Part shown: piece by piece, positions 16,357 to 25,864 of the stretch
Layout: each line of letters starts with the position of its first letter
Numbering within the stretch: the stretch's first letter is position 1
Source of the DNA: Burkholderiales bacterium C2
GTDB taxonomy: Bacteria > Pseudomonadota > Gammaproteobacteria > Burkholderiales > Burkholderiaceae_C
Reading direction: 5' to 3'
Assembly: GCA_005503085.1 (NCBI GenBank)
Contig: SCOI01000004.1
Location: 186,001-250,000 of the forward strand
Length of the DNA: 64,000 nt
Notes under the pieces: model-generated
The model's database searches: none
Told to the model about the DNA's origin: nothing
What the model saw: the letters and a program-made list of their open reading frames with translations, nothing else
Program-made: the position numbers and the translations under genes

Positions 16357-17484
16357 TCAGCGCAGCTGCAGATCGTCGTCGCTGAAGCGGATGTTCAGCG
16401 GCTCGATCAGCAGCTGCTTCTCGCCTTCTTCCAGGCTGCCGGCCACCCAGGCCTCGATGCCGCAGGCCTTGGCCACCTCGACGGTGCGCTGGGCATCGGC
16501 GGCCGGCACGAAGATGGCAAAACCTGCCCCCATGTTCAGGGTCGAGTAGGCCTCGCGGTCGTCCTGCTTGGCCTGTTCCTGCATGAACTTCAGCACCGGC
16601 GTGACCGGCGGCACCGTGTGGATGCGGTAGCTGAATTGGGCCGGGTGGCGCAGCAGCTTGCGCCAGCCGTGGCCGGTGATGTTGGCGCAGTAGTGGGGCT
16701 GGATGCCGGCCTTGAAGAGCGCCTCGGTGACCGGCGAGTACAGCACGGTGGGGGCCAGCAGTGCGTCGCCGTAAGTGAGGCCGGGTTCGATCTCGGTCAG
16801 GTAGCCGTTCGGCAGGCGCTCCACCAGCTTGCGCGCCAGGCTCAGGCCGTTGGCGTGGATGCCGCTGGAGGCCAGGAGCACGATGGCGTCACCGGCGGCC
16901 AGATCGTCGCCGACCGACAGCCGGCTCTTGGGATTGATCAGGCCGGTGCAGGAGGCGGCCAGGTCGATGCGGCCGTCCTCGACGATGCCGGCCAGCGCCG
17001 GAGTCTCGCCGCCGCCCCAGGCCACGGCACAGGTGTCGCAGGCCTTCTTCCAGCCCTCGACCAGAGCTTGCGCGCGGGCCTTGTCACCGAACCAGTCCGA
17101 GCCGCCGGCGGCCCAGTAGGCCTGCACCACCAGCGGCGTGGCGCCGACGGTGATCAGGTCGTTGACGGCCATCGCGATGGTGTCCTGGGCGATGCCGGCG
17201 TAATAGCTGCTCTTGCCGGTCAGGCGCGCCATCTCGTCGGCCACCAGGGTCTTGGTGCCCAGGCATTCGACGATGGAGGCGATGTAGAAGGGCCCGACAT
17301 CCACCACATAGGCCGACTCGCCGCGCGAGGCCGGCACCTCGCTGAAGCCATGGCCGCCCAGATGGGCGCCGGTGGCCGCCGCTGCGCGCTGGGCGGCGAT
17401 CTTCAGCGGGTCGATCAGGTCGTAATTGACACCGGCCTGCTCATAGCTGAGGGTGTCGGGAGAGGAGGGGGCATGCGTGCTCAT
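16357..17484 (-). CDS. AIR synthase (PurM)-like protein
   Basis: This 375-aa protein belongs to the PurM superfamily, whose founding member converts FGAM to aminoimidazole ribonucleotide in purine synthesis. Visible signatures are LSYEQAGVNYDL near the N-terminus, ECLGTKTLVADE, the core IAMAVNDLITVGATPL, AWGGGETPAL and SSGIHANGLSLARK. The PurM order is kept, but the N-terminal segment and the glycine-rich loop GGHGFSEV differ from classical PurM. It may therefore be a paralogue, with the true purM elsewhere. It is divergent from dnaX. Confidence 0.7.
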   Translation of the reverse strand: MSTHAPSSPDTLSYEQAGVNYDLIDPLKIAAQRAAAATGAHLGGHGFSEVPASRGESAYVVDVGPFYIASIVECLGTKTLVADEMARLTGKSSYYAGIAQDTIAMAVNDLITVGATPLVVQAYWAAGGSDWFGDKARAQALVEGWKKACDTCAVAWGGGETPALAGIVEDGRIDLAASCTGLINPKSRLSVGDDLAAGDAIVLLASSGIHANGLSLARKLVERLPNGYLTEIEPGLTYGDALLAPTVLYSPVTEALFKAGIQPHYCANITGHGWRKLLRHPAQFSYRIHTVPPVTPVLKFMQEQAKQDDREAYSTLNMGAGFAIFVPAADAQRTVEVAKACGIEAWVAGSLEEGEKQLLIEPLNIRFSDDDLQLR

Positions 17485-17551
17485 GGGGCGGGATTATCGA
17501 CCATGCGCCCGGCCCGTGGCGGGGCTGGGCGCGCCCGTAGAATGCGCCCCC

Positions 17552-19552
17552 ATGAGTTACCAGGTCCTCGCCCGCAAATACCGCCCCCACAGTTTCGAGG
17601 AACTGCGGGGCCAAGAGCATGTGGTCCAGGCCCTGGCCAATGCGCTGACGCAGCAGCGCCTGCATCATGCCTATCTGTTCACCGGCACCCGCGGCGTCGG
17701 CAAGACCACGGTGTCGCGCATCCTGGCCAAGAGCCTGAACTGCACCGGCGCCGATGGGCAGGGCACGATCACGGCCCAGCCCTGCGGCGTCTGCGAGGCC
17801 TGCCGCGATATCGATGCCGGCCGCTTCGTCGACTATGTGGAGCTGGATGCGGCCTCGAACCGGGGCGTCGAGGAGATCTCGCAGCTGCTTGATCAGTCGG
17901 TCTACAAGCCGGTCGTGGGGCGCTTCAAGGTCTACATGATCGACGAAGTCCATATGCTGTCGAACACCGCCTTCAACGCGATGCTGAAGACGCTGGAGGA
18001 GCCGCCGGACTATCTGAAATTCGTGCTGGCGACGACCGACCCGCAGAAGGTGCCGGTCACCGTGTTGTCGCGCTGCCTGCAGTTCAATCTGCGGCCGATG
18101 GCGCCGCAGACCGTGCTGTCGCACCTGAGCGCCGTGCTGGAGGCCGAACAGGTGGCGGCCGATGCCGGCGCGCTGCGCCTGCTGGCGCGCGCCGCGCGCG
18201 GCTCGATGCGCGACGCGCTGTCGCTGACCGACCAGGCGATCGCGTTTGGCGCCGGTGCCCTGGTCGAGGCCGGTGTGCGCCAGATGCTTGGCACGGTGGA
18301 TCGCGGCCATGTGGTGGCCATCCTGGATGCGCTGGTGGCCGCCGATGGTGCGGCCGTCGTGGCCCAGGCCGATGGCTTGCGCAGCCTGGGCCTGTCGGCG
18401 GCCGGCACGCTGGAGGACCTGGCCAGCCTGCTGCAGCAGACGGCGGTGGCCCAGGCCGCGCCCAAGGCCGTGGACGATCAAGACCCCGACAGCGCCGAGG
18501 CCCGGCGCCTGGCCGGCCTGCTGCCGGCCGACGAGATCCAGCTGATGTACAGCATGGCCCTGCATGGCCGGCAGGAACTGGGACTGGCGCCGGACGAGTA
18601 CGCCGGCCTGACCATGGTGCTGCTGCGCATGCTGGCCTTTCGGCCCGGTGGCATCGCGACGAACCCGGCACTGAACCAGGCCGCGGCCCCGCCGCGCAAG
18701 CCCGAGCCGGCACCGGCACCTGTGAGCGCGCCCTTGCTGCGGCCGGCGGCGCCGAGCCTGGTGGTGCGTCCGCCCGAGCCCAAGCCGAGCCCGGTGCAGG
18801 AGCTTTCAAGCGTGTCTGCGAGCGAGCCCGCAACAACGCCTGCCAGCGCGCCGCCGCCCAGCCCGGTGGCCGTCGAGGTGCGCGAACCTGCGCCGCCGGC
18901 GGTGGCGCAGCCCGCGCCGATGTCGCCGCGCGCCCAGGCCGAGGCCGGCAGCTTGAGTGCCCGGCTGCGTCCGCGCCCGGTGGTGATCGACGAGCGCGGC
19001 GAGGCCGACGAGCCGCCGCCTTGGCTGGATGCGCCGCCCGCCGATGAGGAGGGTGGTGCGGTGGTGCAGGCCGGCGGCGACGAGTCGGCCGAGCCCGGCG
19101 AGTCCGCCGGCCATGGCGGCGTCTACGCCTCCACCGCCGGCAGCGATGTGCAGCTGTCACCGACGCCGCTGGGCGAGCGCTGGGCCGGGCTGGTCAAGCG
19201 CCTGAGCCTGGTGGCGCTGGCCCGCGAGCTGGCGTTGCAGGCCGAGTGCGTCGGCTTCGACGAGCAGGCCGAGACAGCGCTGATACGGCTGAAGGTCGAG
19301 CGCGAGTCGCTGCGCCAGCCGGCGCTGAAGGACAAGCTGCAGGCGGCGCTGGCCGCCGTGCTGGAGCGCCCGGTGGCCATCGAGGTCGAGCCCGGCGTGG
19401 CACAGGACTCGCCGGCGCTGCGCGATGCCGCGGACGTCCAGGCGCGCCAGCGTCAGACCGAACAATTCGTTTTCCAAGACCCGCTGGTCCAGCAACTGCT
19501 GGCCCAGTTCAAGACGGCGCGCATCGTGCCCGGGTCAATCAAACCCCACTGA
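17552..19552 (+). CDS. dnaX: DNA polymerase III subunits tau/gamma
   Basis: This 666-aa clamp-loader ATPase organises the replicative polymerase. Walker A is GTRGVGKTT (Lys51); the zinc site uses Cys64, Cys78, Cys81 and Cys84; Walker B/DExH is YMIDEVHML, and the sensor region is EEPPDYLKFVLATTDPQK. After residue ~370 comes a long Pro/Ala-rich linker, then a tau C-terminal domain (about 530-666). I see no A-rich slippery site of the E. coli type, so a separate gamma form by frameshifting is not supported. The ATG at 17552 begins the family-typical MSYQVLARKYRP. It is the first gene of dnaX-ybaB-recR. Confidence 0.96.
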   Translation: MSYQVLARKYRPHSFEELRGQEHVVQALANALTQQRLHHAYLFTGTRGVGKTTVSRILAKSLNCTGADGQGTITAQPCGVCEACRDIDAGRFVDYVELDAASNRGVEEISQLLDQSVYKPVVGRFKVYMIDEVHMLSNTAFNAMLKTLEEPPDYLKFVLATTDPQKVPVTVLSRCLQFNLRPMAPQTVLSHLSAVLEAEQVAADAGALRLLARAARGSMRDALSLTDQAIAFGAGALVEAGVRQMLGTVDRGHVVAILDALVAADGAAVVAQADGLRSLGLSAAGTLEDLASLLQQTAVAQAAPKAVDDQDPDSAEARRLAGLLPADEIQLMYSMALHGRQELGLAPDEYAGLTMVLLRMLAFRPGGIATNPALNQAAAPPRKPEPAPAPVSAPLLRPAAPSLVVRPPEPKPSPVQELSSVSASEPATTPASAPPPSPVAVEVREPAPPAVAQPAPMSPRAQAEAGSLSARLRPRPVVIDERGEADEPPPWLDAPPADEEGGAVVQAGGDESAEPGESAGHGGVYASTAGSDVQLSPTPLGERWAGLVKRLSLVALARELALQAECVGFDEQAETALIRLKVERESLRQPALKDKLQAALAAVLERPVAIEVEPGVAQDSPALRDAADVQARQRQTEQFVFQDPLVQQLLAQFKTARIVPGSIKPH

Positions 19553-19573
19553 ACATCTTTAGGAGATACGCAC

Positions 19574-19900
19574 ATGATGAAGGGTCAACTCGCCGGCCTG
19601 ATGAAGCAGGCCCAGGCCATGCAGGACAACCTCAAGAAGGCACAGGACGAGCTCGGCAATATCGAGGTCGAGGGCCAGTCGGGTGCCGGCCTGGTCAAGG
19701 TCACGATGACCTGCAAGCACGAGGTCAAGCGCCTGACCATCGATCCCAGCCTGCTGGCCGATGACAAGGACATGCTGGAAGACCTGGTCGCCGCCGCCTT
19801 CAACGACGGCCTGCGCCGCGCCGAGGAAGTCAGCGCCGAGAAGATGGGCAAGCTGACCGCCGGCATGCCGCTGCCGCCCGGCATGAAGTTCCCCTTCTAA
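19574..19900 (+). CDS. YbaB/EbfC family nucleoid-associated protein
   Basis: This small (108 aa) DNA-binding protein forms dimers that coat the nucleoid. The N-terminal helix [18 protein letters not shown], the strand segment [19 protein letters not shown] and the Met/Pro tail [10 protein letters not shown] are characteristic. AGGAG lies 10 bases before the ATG. It sits between dnaX and recR as in most bacteria. Confidence 0.95.
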   Translation: MMKGQLAGLMKQAQAMQDNLKKAQDELGNIEVEGQSGAGLVKVTMTCKHEVKRLTIDPSLLADDKDMLEDLVAAAFNDGLRRAEEVSAEKMGKLTAGMPLPPGMKFPF

Positions 19901-19904
19901 GCCC

Positions 19905-20486
19905 TTGACCGCACTCGACGATCTGATCGAGGCGCTCAAGCGCCTGCCGGGCGTGGGCCAGAAATCGGCCCAGCGCATGGCCTACCACCTGCTGCAGCAC
20001 GACCGCGAGGGCGCGCGCCGCATGGCGGCCTCGCTGACCGCGGCGATGGCGCAGGTGGGCAACTGCCAGCGTTGCCATACCTTCAGCGAGGCGCCGATCT
20101 GCGCGATCTGCGCCGATGCCCAGCGCGACGCACGCCTGCTGTGTGTGGTCGAGAGTCCGGCCGACCAGGCCGCGCTGGAGCGCACCGGCTCCTACCGCGG
20201 CTATTACTTCGTGCTGCAGGGCCGGCTGAGCCCGCTGGACGGCCTGTCCACCCAGGCCATCGGCGCCGAGCAGCTGCTGCTGCGCGCGGCCGAGGCGGCG
20301 GTCGAGGAGGTGATTCTGGCCACCAGCTTCACCGCCGAGGGCGAGGCCACCGCCCATGTGCTGGCCGAGGCGCTGCGCTCGCGCGGCATCCGCGCCACCC
20401 GGCTGGCGCGCGGCGTACCAGTGGGCAGCGAACTCGAGTATGTGGATCTGGGCACCATTGCCCATGCTTTGACCGATAGGCGCTGA
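19905..20486 (+). CDS. recR: Recombination mediator RecR
   Basis: RecR (193 aa) acts with RecO/RecF to load RecA on gapped DNA. The N-terminal helix-hairpin-helix contains [20 protein letters not shown]4 zinc finger uses Cys54, Cys57, Cys66 and Cys69, and the Toprim domain begins [10 protein letters not shown]. The C-terminal [15 protein letters not shown] is standard. It starts with TTG at 19905, four bases after the ybaB stop; no nearby ATG preserves the conserved N-terminus. Full family length. Confidence 0.95.
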   Translation: MTALDDLIEALKRLPGVGQKSAQRMAYHLLQHDREGARRMAASLTAAMAQVGNCQRCHTFSEAPICAICADAQRDARLLCVVESPADQAALERTGSYRGYYFVLQGRLSPLDGLSTQAIGAEQLLLRAAEAAVEEVILATSFTAEGEATAHVLAEALRSRGIRATRLARGVPVGSELEYVDLGTIAHALTDRR

Positions 20487-20490
20487 GCGA

Positions 20491-20880
20491 ATGACTGTTG
20501 CCAACTACTGCATCATCGCGGCCTGCGTGCTGCCCATCCTCTGCGCCGGCATGGCCAAGTCCAAGGGCTTCGGCAAGCCGCGCCGCGACGGGGGCTTCGA
20601 CAACCACAATCCCCGCGCCTGGCTGGCCGGCCTGTCGGGCTGGCAGGCTCGCGCCAACGCGGCCCAGGCCAACAGCTTCGAGGCCTTGCCGCTGTTCATT
20701 GCCGGTGTGCTGGCGGCGCAGCAGATGGGAGCGGTGCAGGAGCGCATCGACATGCTGGCGCTGTCCTTCATCACCTTCCGCCTGGCCTATATCGGCCTGT
20801 ACCTGGCCGACCAGCCGAATCTGCGCTCGCTGGCCTGGTTTGCCGCGCTGGGCAGCGCGGTGGCCTTGTTCTTCGCCTGA
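20491..20880 (+). CDS. MAPEG family membrane protein
   Basis: This 129-aa four-helix inner-membrane protein resembles the MAPEG family (membrane-associated proteins in eicosanoid and glutathione metabolism). Typical segments are WQARANAAQANSFEALPLFI, the central motif, and a last helix LRSLAWFAALGSAVALFF. Bacterial members are poorly characterised. It follows recR by four bases and is probably the last gene of that operon. It converges with mltD, with four bases between the ends. Confidence 0.85.
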   Translation: MTVANYCIIAACVLPILCAGMAKSKGFGKPRRDGGFDNHNPRAWLAGLSGWQARANAAQANSFEALPLFIAGVLAAQQMGAVQERIDMLALSFITFRLAYIGLYLADQPNLRSLAWFAALGSAVALFFA

Positions 20881-20884
20881 TTGA

Positions 20885-22429
20885 TCAGCGCTTGGCCGCC
20901 TTGCGCGCGGCCGAGGCTACCCGGGTGCCTTTCGCGGCCGGGCGGCCGGCCTTGACGGCCTTGGTCGTGCGCGCCGCTGCGGCCACGCGCTGGCTATTGG
21001 GCGTGTAGACCACCAGGGTCTGGCCGGGCTTGAAGGCGGTCTTGGCCGAGACCTTGTTCCACTGCGCGACCTGGCTGGCGCTGACCTTGTAGCGCTGCGC
21101 GACGCTGGCGACGGTCTCACCCTTGCGGGCCTTGAAGCTGACACGGCGCAGCGCCGGCACATCGGGCGCGAGGCTGATGCTGGCGTTGTCGGCCAGATGT
21201 TCGGACACATCCTGGTCGCGCTTGGCGCTGCGCGGCACCAGCAGGGTCGAGCCCTGGCGCACCAGCATGCGCGGCGGGATCTTGTTGATCTCGCGCAGCG
21301 CGGCCTCGCTCATGCCGACCTGCTGGGCGGCATCGGCCGGCTTCATCGTGCGCGGCACCACCCAGGCGGTCCAGCTCGCCATCGCGCCACGGTGGGCGGC
21401 CAGATTGCGGGCAAAGGCGTCGGCGTTGTCGTAGGGCAGCAGCACCTGCTCGGTCGCTGCGGCCAGCATCACCGGCTTGTTGACCTGCGGGTTGAACTGC
21501 TTGAACTCATCGACCGTCATGCCGGCAAAGCGAGCGGCGACATCGACATCGATGTCGCGGTCGATATTGACGCTGAGGAAGTAGGGGTGGTTGGCGATCT
21601 CGGGCAGGGACAGCGCAAAGGCCTCGGGGCGCAGCACGATGTTCTTGACCGCCTGCAGCTTGGGCACGTAGTAGCGCGTCTCGTCGGGCATGCGCAGACT
21701 CTCGTAGTCGGTCGGCAGGCCGGCGCGCTCGTTGCGCTTGATGGCGCGCTGCACATTGCCCTGGCCCCAGTTGTAGGCCGCCAGTGCCAGATGCCAGTCG
21801 CCGAACATGGTGTGCAGACGGCCCAGGTAGTCGAGCGCGGCGCGGGTAGAGGCCAGCACATCGCGGCGGTCGTCGCGGAAGATGTTCTGGCGCAGCTCGA
21901 AATCGCGACCGGTGGCCGGCATGAACTGCCACATGCCGGAAGCCTTGGCCGATGACAGCGCCTGCGGATTGAAGGCGCTCTCGATGAAGGGCAGCAGGGC
22001 CAGCTCCATCGGCATGCCGCGCTTCTCGACCTCGACGACGATGTGATAGAGGTAGCGGCCGCCGCGCGTGGTCATGCGCGCCACATAGTCGGGGCGCTGG
22101 CTGTACCAGGCCTCGGCGCGGCGCACCAGATCGTTCTCCAGCGTGGGCATCGCAAAGCCGCCGCGCACCCGTACCCACAGATCGGCCTTGGCCTTGGCGT
22201 CGTTCAGGTCGACGGTGACGCCGGGCTGCAACGCGTCCTCGACCTGGGGCAGGGCGGCGAGGGTGCCGGGTGCCGGCGACTCGGCCACCGGCGCGGCGGT
22301 CGCTGCGGTGCTGAGCTGCGGAGCCGGGGCGGCAGACTCCATCGGCGGCAGCGGAGTGCTGGCGCAGGCGCCCAGCAGCAAGGCCAGCGCCAGCGTGAAG
22401 AGTGTGGGCAGGGGGGTGTTGATCATCAT
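20885..22429 (-). CDS. mltD: Membrane-bound lytic murein transglycosylase D
   Basis: This 514-aa lipoprotein cleaves peptidoglycan to anhydromuropeptides. The signal peptide ends in lipobox LLGAC (Cys about residue 20). The SLT domain has the catalytic Glu in LLPFIESAFNPQ, followed by SGMWQFMPATGRDF and AAYNWGQGNV. Two LysM-like modules lie in the C-terminal half (WVVPRTMKPADAAQQVGMSE; KARKGETVASVAQRYKVSAS), and the tail is basic and Ala-rich. The ATG at 22429 overlaps the gloB stop codon (ATGA), so the two genes are translationally coupled; the mltD-gloB linkage is also known in E. coli. Confidence 0.93.
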   Translation of the reverse strand: MMINTPLPTLFTLALALLLGACASTPLPPMESAAPAPQLSTAATAAPVAESPAPGTLAALPQVEDALQPGVTVDLNDAKAKADLWVRVRGGFAMPTLENDLVRRAEAWYSQRPDYVARMTTRGGRYLYHIVVEVEKRGMPMELALLPFIESAFNPQALSSAKASGMWQFMPATGRDFELRQNIFRDDRRDVLASTRAALDYLGRLHTMFGDWHLALAAYNWGQGNVQRAIKRNERAGLPTDYESLRMPDETRYYVPKLQAVKNIVLRPEAFALSLPEIANHPYFLSVNIDRDIDVDVAARFAGMTVDEFKQFNPQVNKPVMLAAATEQVLLPYDNADAFARNLAAHRGAMASWTAWVVPRTMKPADAAQQVGMSEAALREINKIPPRMLVRQGSTLLVPRSAKRDQDVSEHLADNASISLAPDVPALRRVSFKARKGETVASVAQRYKVSASQVAQWNKVSAKTAFKPGQTLVVYTPNSQRVAAAARTTKAVKAGRPAAKGTRVASAARKAAKR

Positions 22430-23208
22430 CGGAAGTCGTTTTTCCATTGCCGCAGGGTGGCGAACACCGCAACAGGGTCGGTGTCCAGGAGCTGCGGCTG
22501 GTAGGCCAGGGCGGCGGCCCGCACGGCGGGCTGGTCGCAGCGCAGAAAGGGGTTGATGGCTTGTTCCTGACCTATGGTCGAGGGCAGGGTCGGCAGATTG
22601 TCGTGGCGGCGGGTCTCGCACCAGGCTTGGTAGTCGAGCAGCGCCGGATTCGCGGGCTCTATGGTCCGCGCAAAACGCAGATTCGACAAGGTGTACTCAT
22701 GCGCGCAGCAGACCCGGGTGTGGCCGGGCAGCGCGGCCAGCGTCTGCAGCGAGGCCAGCATCTGCGCCGGCGTGCCCTCGAACAGGCGGCCGCAGCCGCC
22801 GGAGAACAGCGTGTCGCCGCAGAACATCAGGGGGGCGCTGGCATCGCTGGGCGTCTCGATCAGATAGGCGATATGGCCGGCCGTGTGGCCGGGCACGTCG
22901 ATCACGCGGATTTGCTGGCCCAGCAGCTCGAAGCACTGGCCGCCGCTGCAGGCCTGCACAGGCCCCGGAATGGTCTCGCGCGCCGGGCCGAAGACGGGGC
23001 CTTGCAGGCGCGGCCGCAGGCCGGCCAGGCCGCCGACATGGTCGCCGTGATGGTGGGTCACTAGAATGCCGGCCAGGCGCAGCGAGTAGTGGTCCAGGGC
23101 GCGCAGCACGGGTTCCGCCTCGCCGGGATCCACCACCAGGGCTTGAGCACCGTCGTGCAGCATCCAGATGTAGTTATCGGTAAAGGCGGGCAGTGCGACC
23201 AAATCCAT
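22426..23208 (-). CDS. gloB: Hydroxyacylglutathione hydrolase (glyoxalase II)
   Basis: This 260-aa metallo-beta-lactamase-fold enzyme hydrolyses S-lactoylglutathione to lactate and glutathione in methylglyoxal detoxification. The metal motif THHHGDH is at 51-57. Further ligands lie in GHTAGHIAYL, FCGDTLFSGGCGRLFEG and CAHEYTLSN; the C-terminal substrate domain contains NPFLRCDQP. It is full length. Its start codon overlaps that of the divergent methyltransferase gene by two bases (CATG). Confidence 0.95.
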   Translation of the reverse strand: MDLVALPAFTDNYIWMLHDGAQALVVDPGEAEPVLRALDHYSLRLAGILVTHHHGDHVGGLAGLRPRLQGPVFGPARETIPGPVQACSGGQCFELLGQQIRVIDVPGHTAGHIAYLIETPSDASAPLMFCGDTLFSGGCGRLFEGTPAQMLASLQTLAALPGHTRVCCAHEYTLSNLRFARTIEPANPALLDYQAWCETRRHDNLPTLPSTIGQEQAINPFLRCDQPAVRAAALAYQPQLLDTDPVAVFATLRQWKNDFR

Positions 23209-24091
23209 GCAGCGAGTTCTTGTGACGCGTGAAACCTCGATTGTAGAGTTGGCCGCCTGGCTGCAGACACCGCCCGGCCGCTATCTGCTGGCCTGGGAGC
23301 AGGCCCAGCTCGACGCGGCCGTGGTCGACCTGTTCGGCTTCCACGCGCTGCAGCTCGGCCTGCCCGAGCTGCAGGGGCTGCGCGCCAACCGCATGCCGCA
23401 CCGCTGGCTGGCGCTGGACAATCTGGCGCAGAACGCGGCGGACTGGCATGCCAGCGTGCCGGCCGACGAGGAAGCGCAGGCCGGTTTCAGCCAGTTCGGC
23501 CTCGACACCCAGCTCGCCGACCGGGGCGTGGCGCTGTTCGGCGAGTTTGATGCGCTGCCCTTCGAGGCCAACAGCCTGGACCTGGTGCTGCTGCCCCACA
23601 CGCTGGAGTTGGCGCCGGACCCGCACCGCACGCTGCGTGAGGTCGAGCGGGTGCTGCGGCCCGAGGGACGGCTCGTGATCTCGGGCATCAATCCGGCCAG
23701 TGCCTGGGGGCTGCGGCAGAATCTGGGCCGGCTGGTGAACCGCCTGCCGGGCAGCGGCGAGCGGCTTTACCTGCCGCGCGCCGGCGATTTCATCGGCTAC
23801 TGGCGGCTGCGCGACTGGCTGCGCCTCTTGAGCTTCGAGGTCGAGGGCGCACAGTTCGGCGGCTACTGCCCGCCGCTGCGCAGCGACAAATGGCTCAAGC
23901 GCTGGGACTGGCTGGAGGGCGTGGGTTCGCGCTGGTGGCCGGTGCTGGGCGCGGTTTATTTCCTCACTGCGGTCAAGCGCGTGCACGGCATGCGCCTGAT
24001 CGGCCTGGCCCGCCAGCCGGCCCGGCCCGCCAAGGCGCGCGCGGCCGTGGCCTTGCATCAACATCACAAGCACCGAGAAGCGAACGAATGA
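23207..24091 (+). CDS. YafS-like SAM-dependent methyltransferase
   Basis: This 294-aa predicted class I methyltransferase has an acidic SAM-site region around [20 protein letters not shown], then [20 protein letters not shown] and [16 protein letters not shown]. These match the E. coli YafS pattern, and the gloB-yafS-rnhA order is the same, supporting orthology. The substrate is unknown. The ATG at 23207 shares two bases with the gloB start; a GTG at 23222 would relieve the overlap. The 3' end overlaps rnhA by ATGA. Confidence 0.85.
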   Translation: MQRVLVTRETSIVELAAWLQTPPGRYLLAWEQAQLDAAVVDLFGFHALQLGLPELQGLRANRMPHRWLALDNLAQNAADWHASVPADEEAQAGFSQFGLDTQLADRGVALFGEFDALPFEANSLDLVLLPHTLELAPDPHRTLREVERVLRPEGRLVISGINPASAWGLRQNLGRLVNRLPGSGERLYLPRAGDFIGYWRLRDWLRLLSFEVEGAQFGGYCPPLRSDKWLKRWDWLEGVGSRWWPVLGAVYFLTAVKRVHGMRLIGLARQPARPAKARAAVALHQHHKHREANE

Positions 24092-24555
24092 CGACAGAGA
24101 ACAAGCCCGCCGCCACCATCCAGAAGCCGGTGGTGACGATTTACACCGACGGGGCTTGCAAGGGTAATCCCGGGCGCGGCGGCTGGGGCGCCTGGCTGAG
24201 CTCGGGCGGCCACGACAAGGAGATGTTCGGCGGCGAAGCCAACACCACCAACAACCGCATGGAACTGACCGCGGTGATCGAGGCGCTGGCCTCGCTCAAG
24301 CGCAGCTGCAAGATCACGATCTACACCGACAGCGAGTACGTGCGCAAGGGCATGACCGAGTGGATCAGCGGCTGGCAGCGCCGCGGCTGGAAGACCGCCG
24401 ACGGCAAGCCGGTCAAGAACGTCGAGCTCTGGCAGCGCCTGGACGCGCTGCGCAAGCTGCATGAGGTCGAGTGGCGCTGGGTCAAGGGCCATGCCGGCGA
24501 CCCGGGCAACGAGCGCGCCGATGCGTTGGCCAACCGGGGCGCTGCCAGCGTCTGA
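24088..24555 (+). CDS. rnhA: Ribonuclease HI
   Basis: This 155-aa enzyme cleaves RNA in RNA-DNA hybrids. Active-site residues are Asp21 ([11 protein letters not shown]), Glu59 ([12 protein letters not shown]), Asp81 ([10 protein letters not shown]) and Asp145 ([10 protein letters not shown]), with the basic protrusion [11 protein letters not shown]. The ATG overlaps the stop of the upstream methyltransferase gene by four bases, indicating translational coupling. Confidence 0.97.
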   Translation: MTTENKPAATIQKPVVTIYTDGACKGNPGRGGWGAWLSSGGHDKEMFGGEANTTNNRMELTAVIEALASLKRSCKITIYTDSEYVRKGMTEWISGWQRRGWKTADGKPVKNVELWQRLDALRKLHEVEWRWVKGHAGDPGNERADALANRGAASV

Positions 24556-24693
24556 ATGCCGGCCGACGGCGTGCGCTGTGCGCCCGGCGGGTGCTGTTGA
24601 CGCCTCTGCCGCCGTGTTTCAGTGCCGTAATGCCGCAGCGCCGACTGCAACAACATGTGTTCGCCGCTACAGTGCGCGGTCGGAGAAAAATGC

Positions 24694-25851
24694 ATGAGCT
24701 TCAAGAAACTACATAGCGTCGTTGCGGTTGTTGCGTTGGTCGGGCTCAGTGCGCTGGCCTATTGGTGGCAGCACCAGCCGGGCAAAGCCCAGGCGGCGGC
24801 CAAGTCCGGCCAGGCTGCCCAGCCTGGCGGGCGCGGCCCGCTCAGCGTCGAGGCCGGCCGGGTTCAGGTGCAGAGCCTGGCCGACGACGCGCAGGCGGTC
24901 GGCGCGCTGCGGGCGCGCCAGTCGGTGATGCTGCGGCCCGAGGTCAGCGGCCGCATCACCAAGCTCGGTTTCACCGACGGCCAACGCGTGCGCCAGGGCC
25001 AGTTGCTGGTGCAGCTGGACGAGGCCTTGCAGGCGGCGCAGCTGCAGCAGGCCGAGGCCCAGGCCGGCATCGCCCGCACCCAGCTGCAGCGCAACCGTGA
25101 GCTGCTGGCCCAGAGTTTCGTCTCGCCCAGCGTGGTCGACCAGGCGGAGGCGACCCTGAAGGTGGCCGAGGCCCAGGTATCGCTGGCCCGGGCCCAGCTG
25201 GCGCGGCTGCAGGTGCGCGCGCCCTTTGACGGCGTGATGGGCATACGGCTGATCAATCTGGGTGACTATGTGAAGGACGGCGCCGATCTGGTCAGCGTCG
25301 AGGATGCCTCGTCGATGTGGGTGGATTTCCGCCTGCCCGAACGTTTCGTACCCCAGCTGCGCCTGGGCCAGGATGTGTCGCTGGGCCTGGATGCCTTGCC
25401 GGGCCGCGAGTTCAAGGCCCGTATCGAGGCGCTGGACAGCCAGCTGGACACGGCCGGGCGGTCGATGCTGGTGCGCGCGCGCCTGCTGGGCGACACCAGC
25501 ATGCTGCGCTCGGGGCTGTTCGCCCGCGTGCGGGTGGTGTTCGCGCTGCGCGAGCAGGCCCTGGTCGTGCCCGAGGAGGCGCTGGTGCCGATGGGCGGCA
25601 AGCAGTTTGTCGTCAAGCTGGTCGAGGGCGCCGATGGGCGCTTGATGACGCAGCGCGTCGAGGCGCAGCTGGGCATGCGGGTGCCGGGCAAGGTGGAACT
25701 GCTGGGCGGCGTCAAGGCCGGCGACCGGGTCGTGACGGCGGGGCAGGGGCCGCTGATGCGCGGGGAGTCGCAAGCGGTCAAACTGGTGGACCTGGACAAG
25801 CCGGCTGCCGCTCGCGCGCCCGCGCCGACAGCCTCGGCCGCCAGCCGCTAA
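24694..25851 (+). CDS. RND efflux pump periplasmic adaptor (membrane fusion protein)
   Basis: This 385-aa protein has an N-terminal membrane anchor (VVAVVALVGLSALAYWW), a lipoyl/barrel-sandwich hybrid (LRPEVSGRITKLGFTDGQRV), an alpha-hairpin (about 105-165), the return segment VRAPFDGVMGIRLINLGDYV and beta-barrel and membrane-proximal domains. It links the inner-membrane pump encoded next to an outer-membrane channel encoded elsewhere. GGAG lies upstream of the ATG at 24694. The tail is Ala/Pro-rich. Confidence 0.92.
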   Translation: MSFKKLHSVVAVVALVGLSALAYWWQHQPGKAQAAAKSGQAAQPGGRGPLSVEAGRVQVQSLADDAQAVGALRARQSVMLRPEVSGRITKLGFTDGQRVRQGQLLVQLDEALQAAQLQQAEAQAGIARTQLQRNRELLAQSFVSPSVVDQAEATLKVAEAQVSLARAQLARLQVRAPFDGVMGIRLINLGDYVKDGADLVSVEDASSMWVDFRLPERFVPQLRLGQDVSLGLDALPGREFKARIEALDSQLDTAGRSMLVRARLLGDTSMLRSGLFARVRVVFALREQALVVPEEALVPMGGKQFVVKLVEGADGRLMTQRVEAQLGMRVPGKVELLGGVKAGDRVVTAGQGPLMRGESQAVKLVDLDKPAAARAPAPTASAASR

Positions 25852-25864
25852 GGAGGGTTGCCTC

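Noticed and set aside
17552-19552. Programmed frameshift in dnaX giving gamma
   Set aside because: I see no A-rich slippery heptamer followed by a stem-loop as in E. coli.
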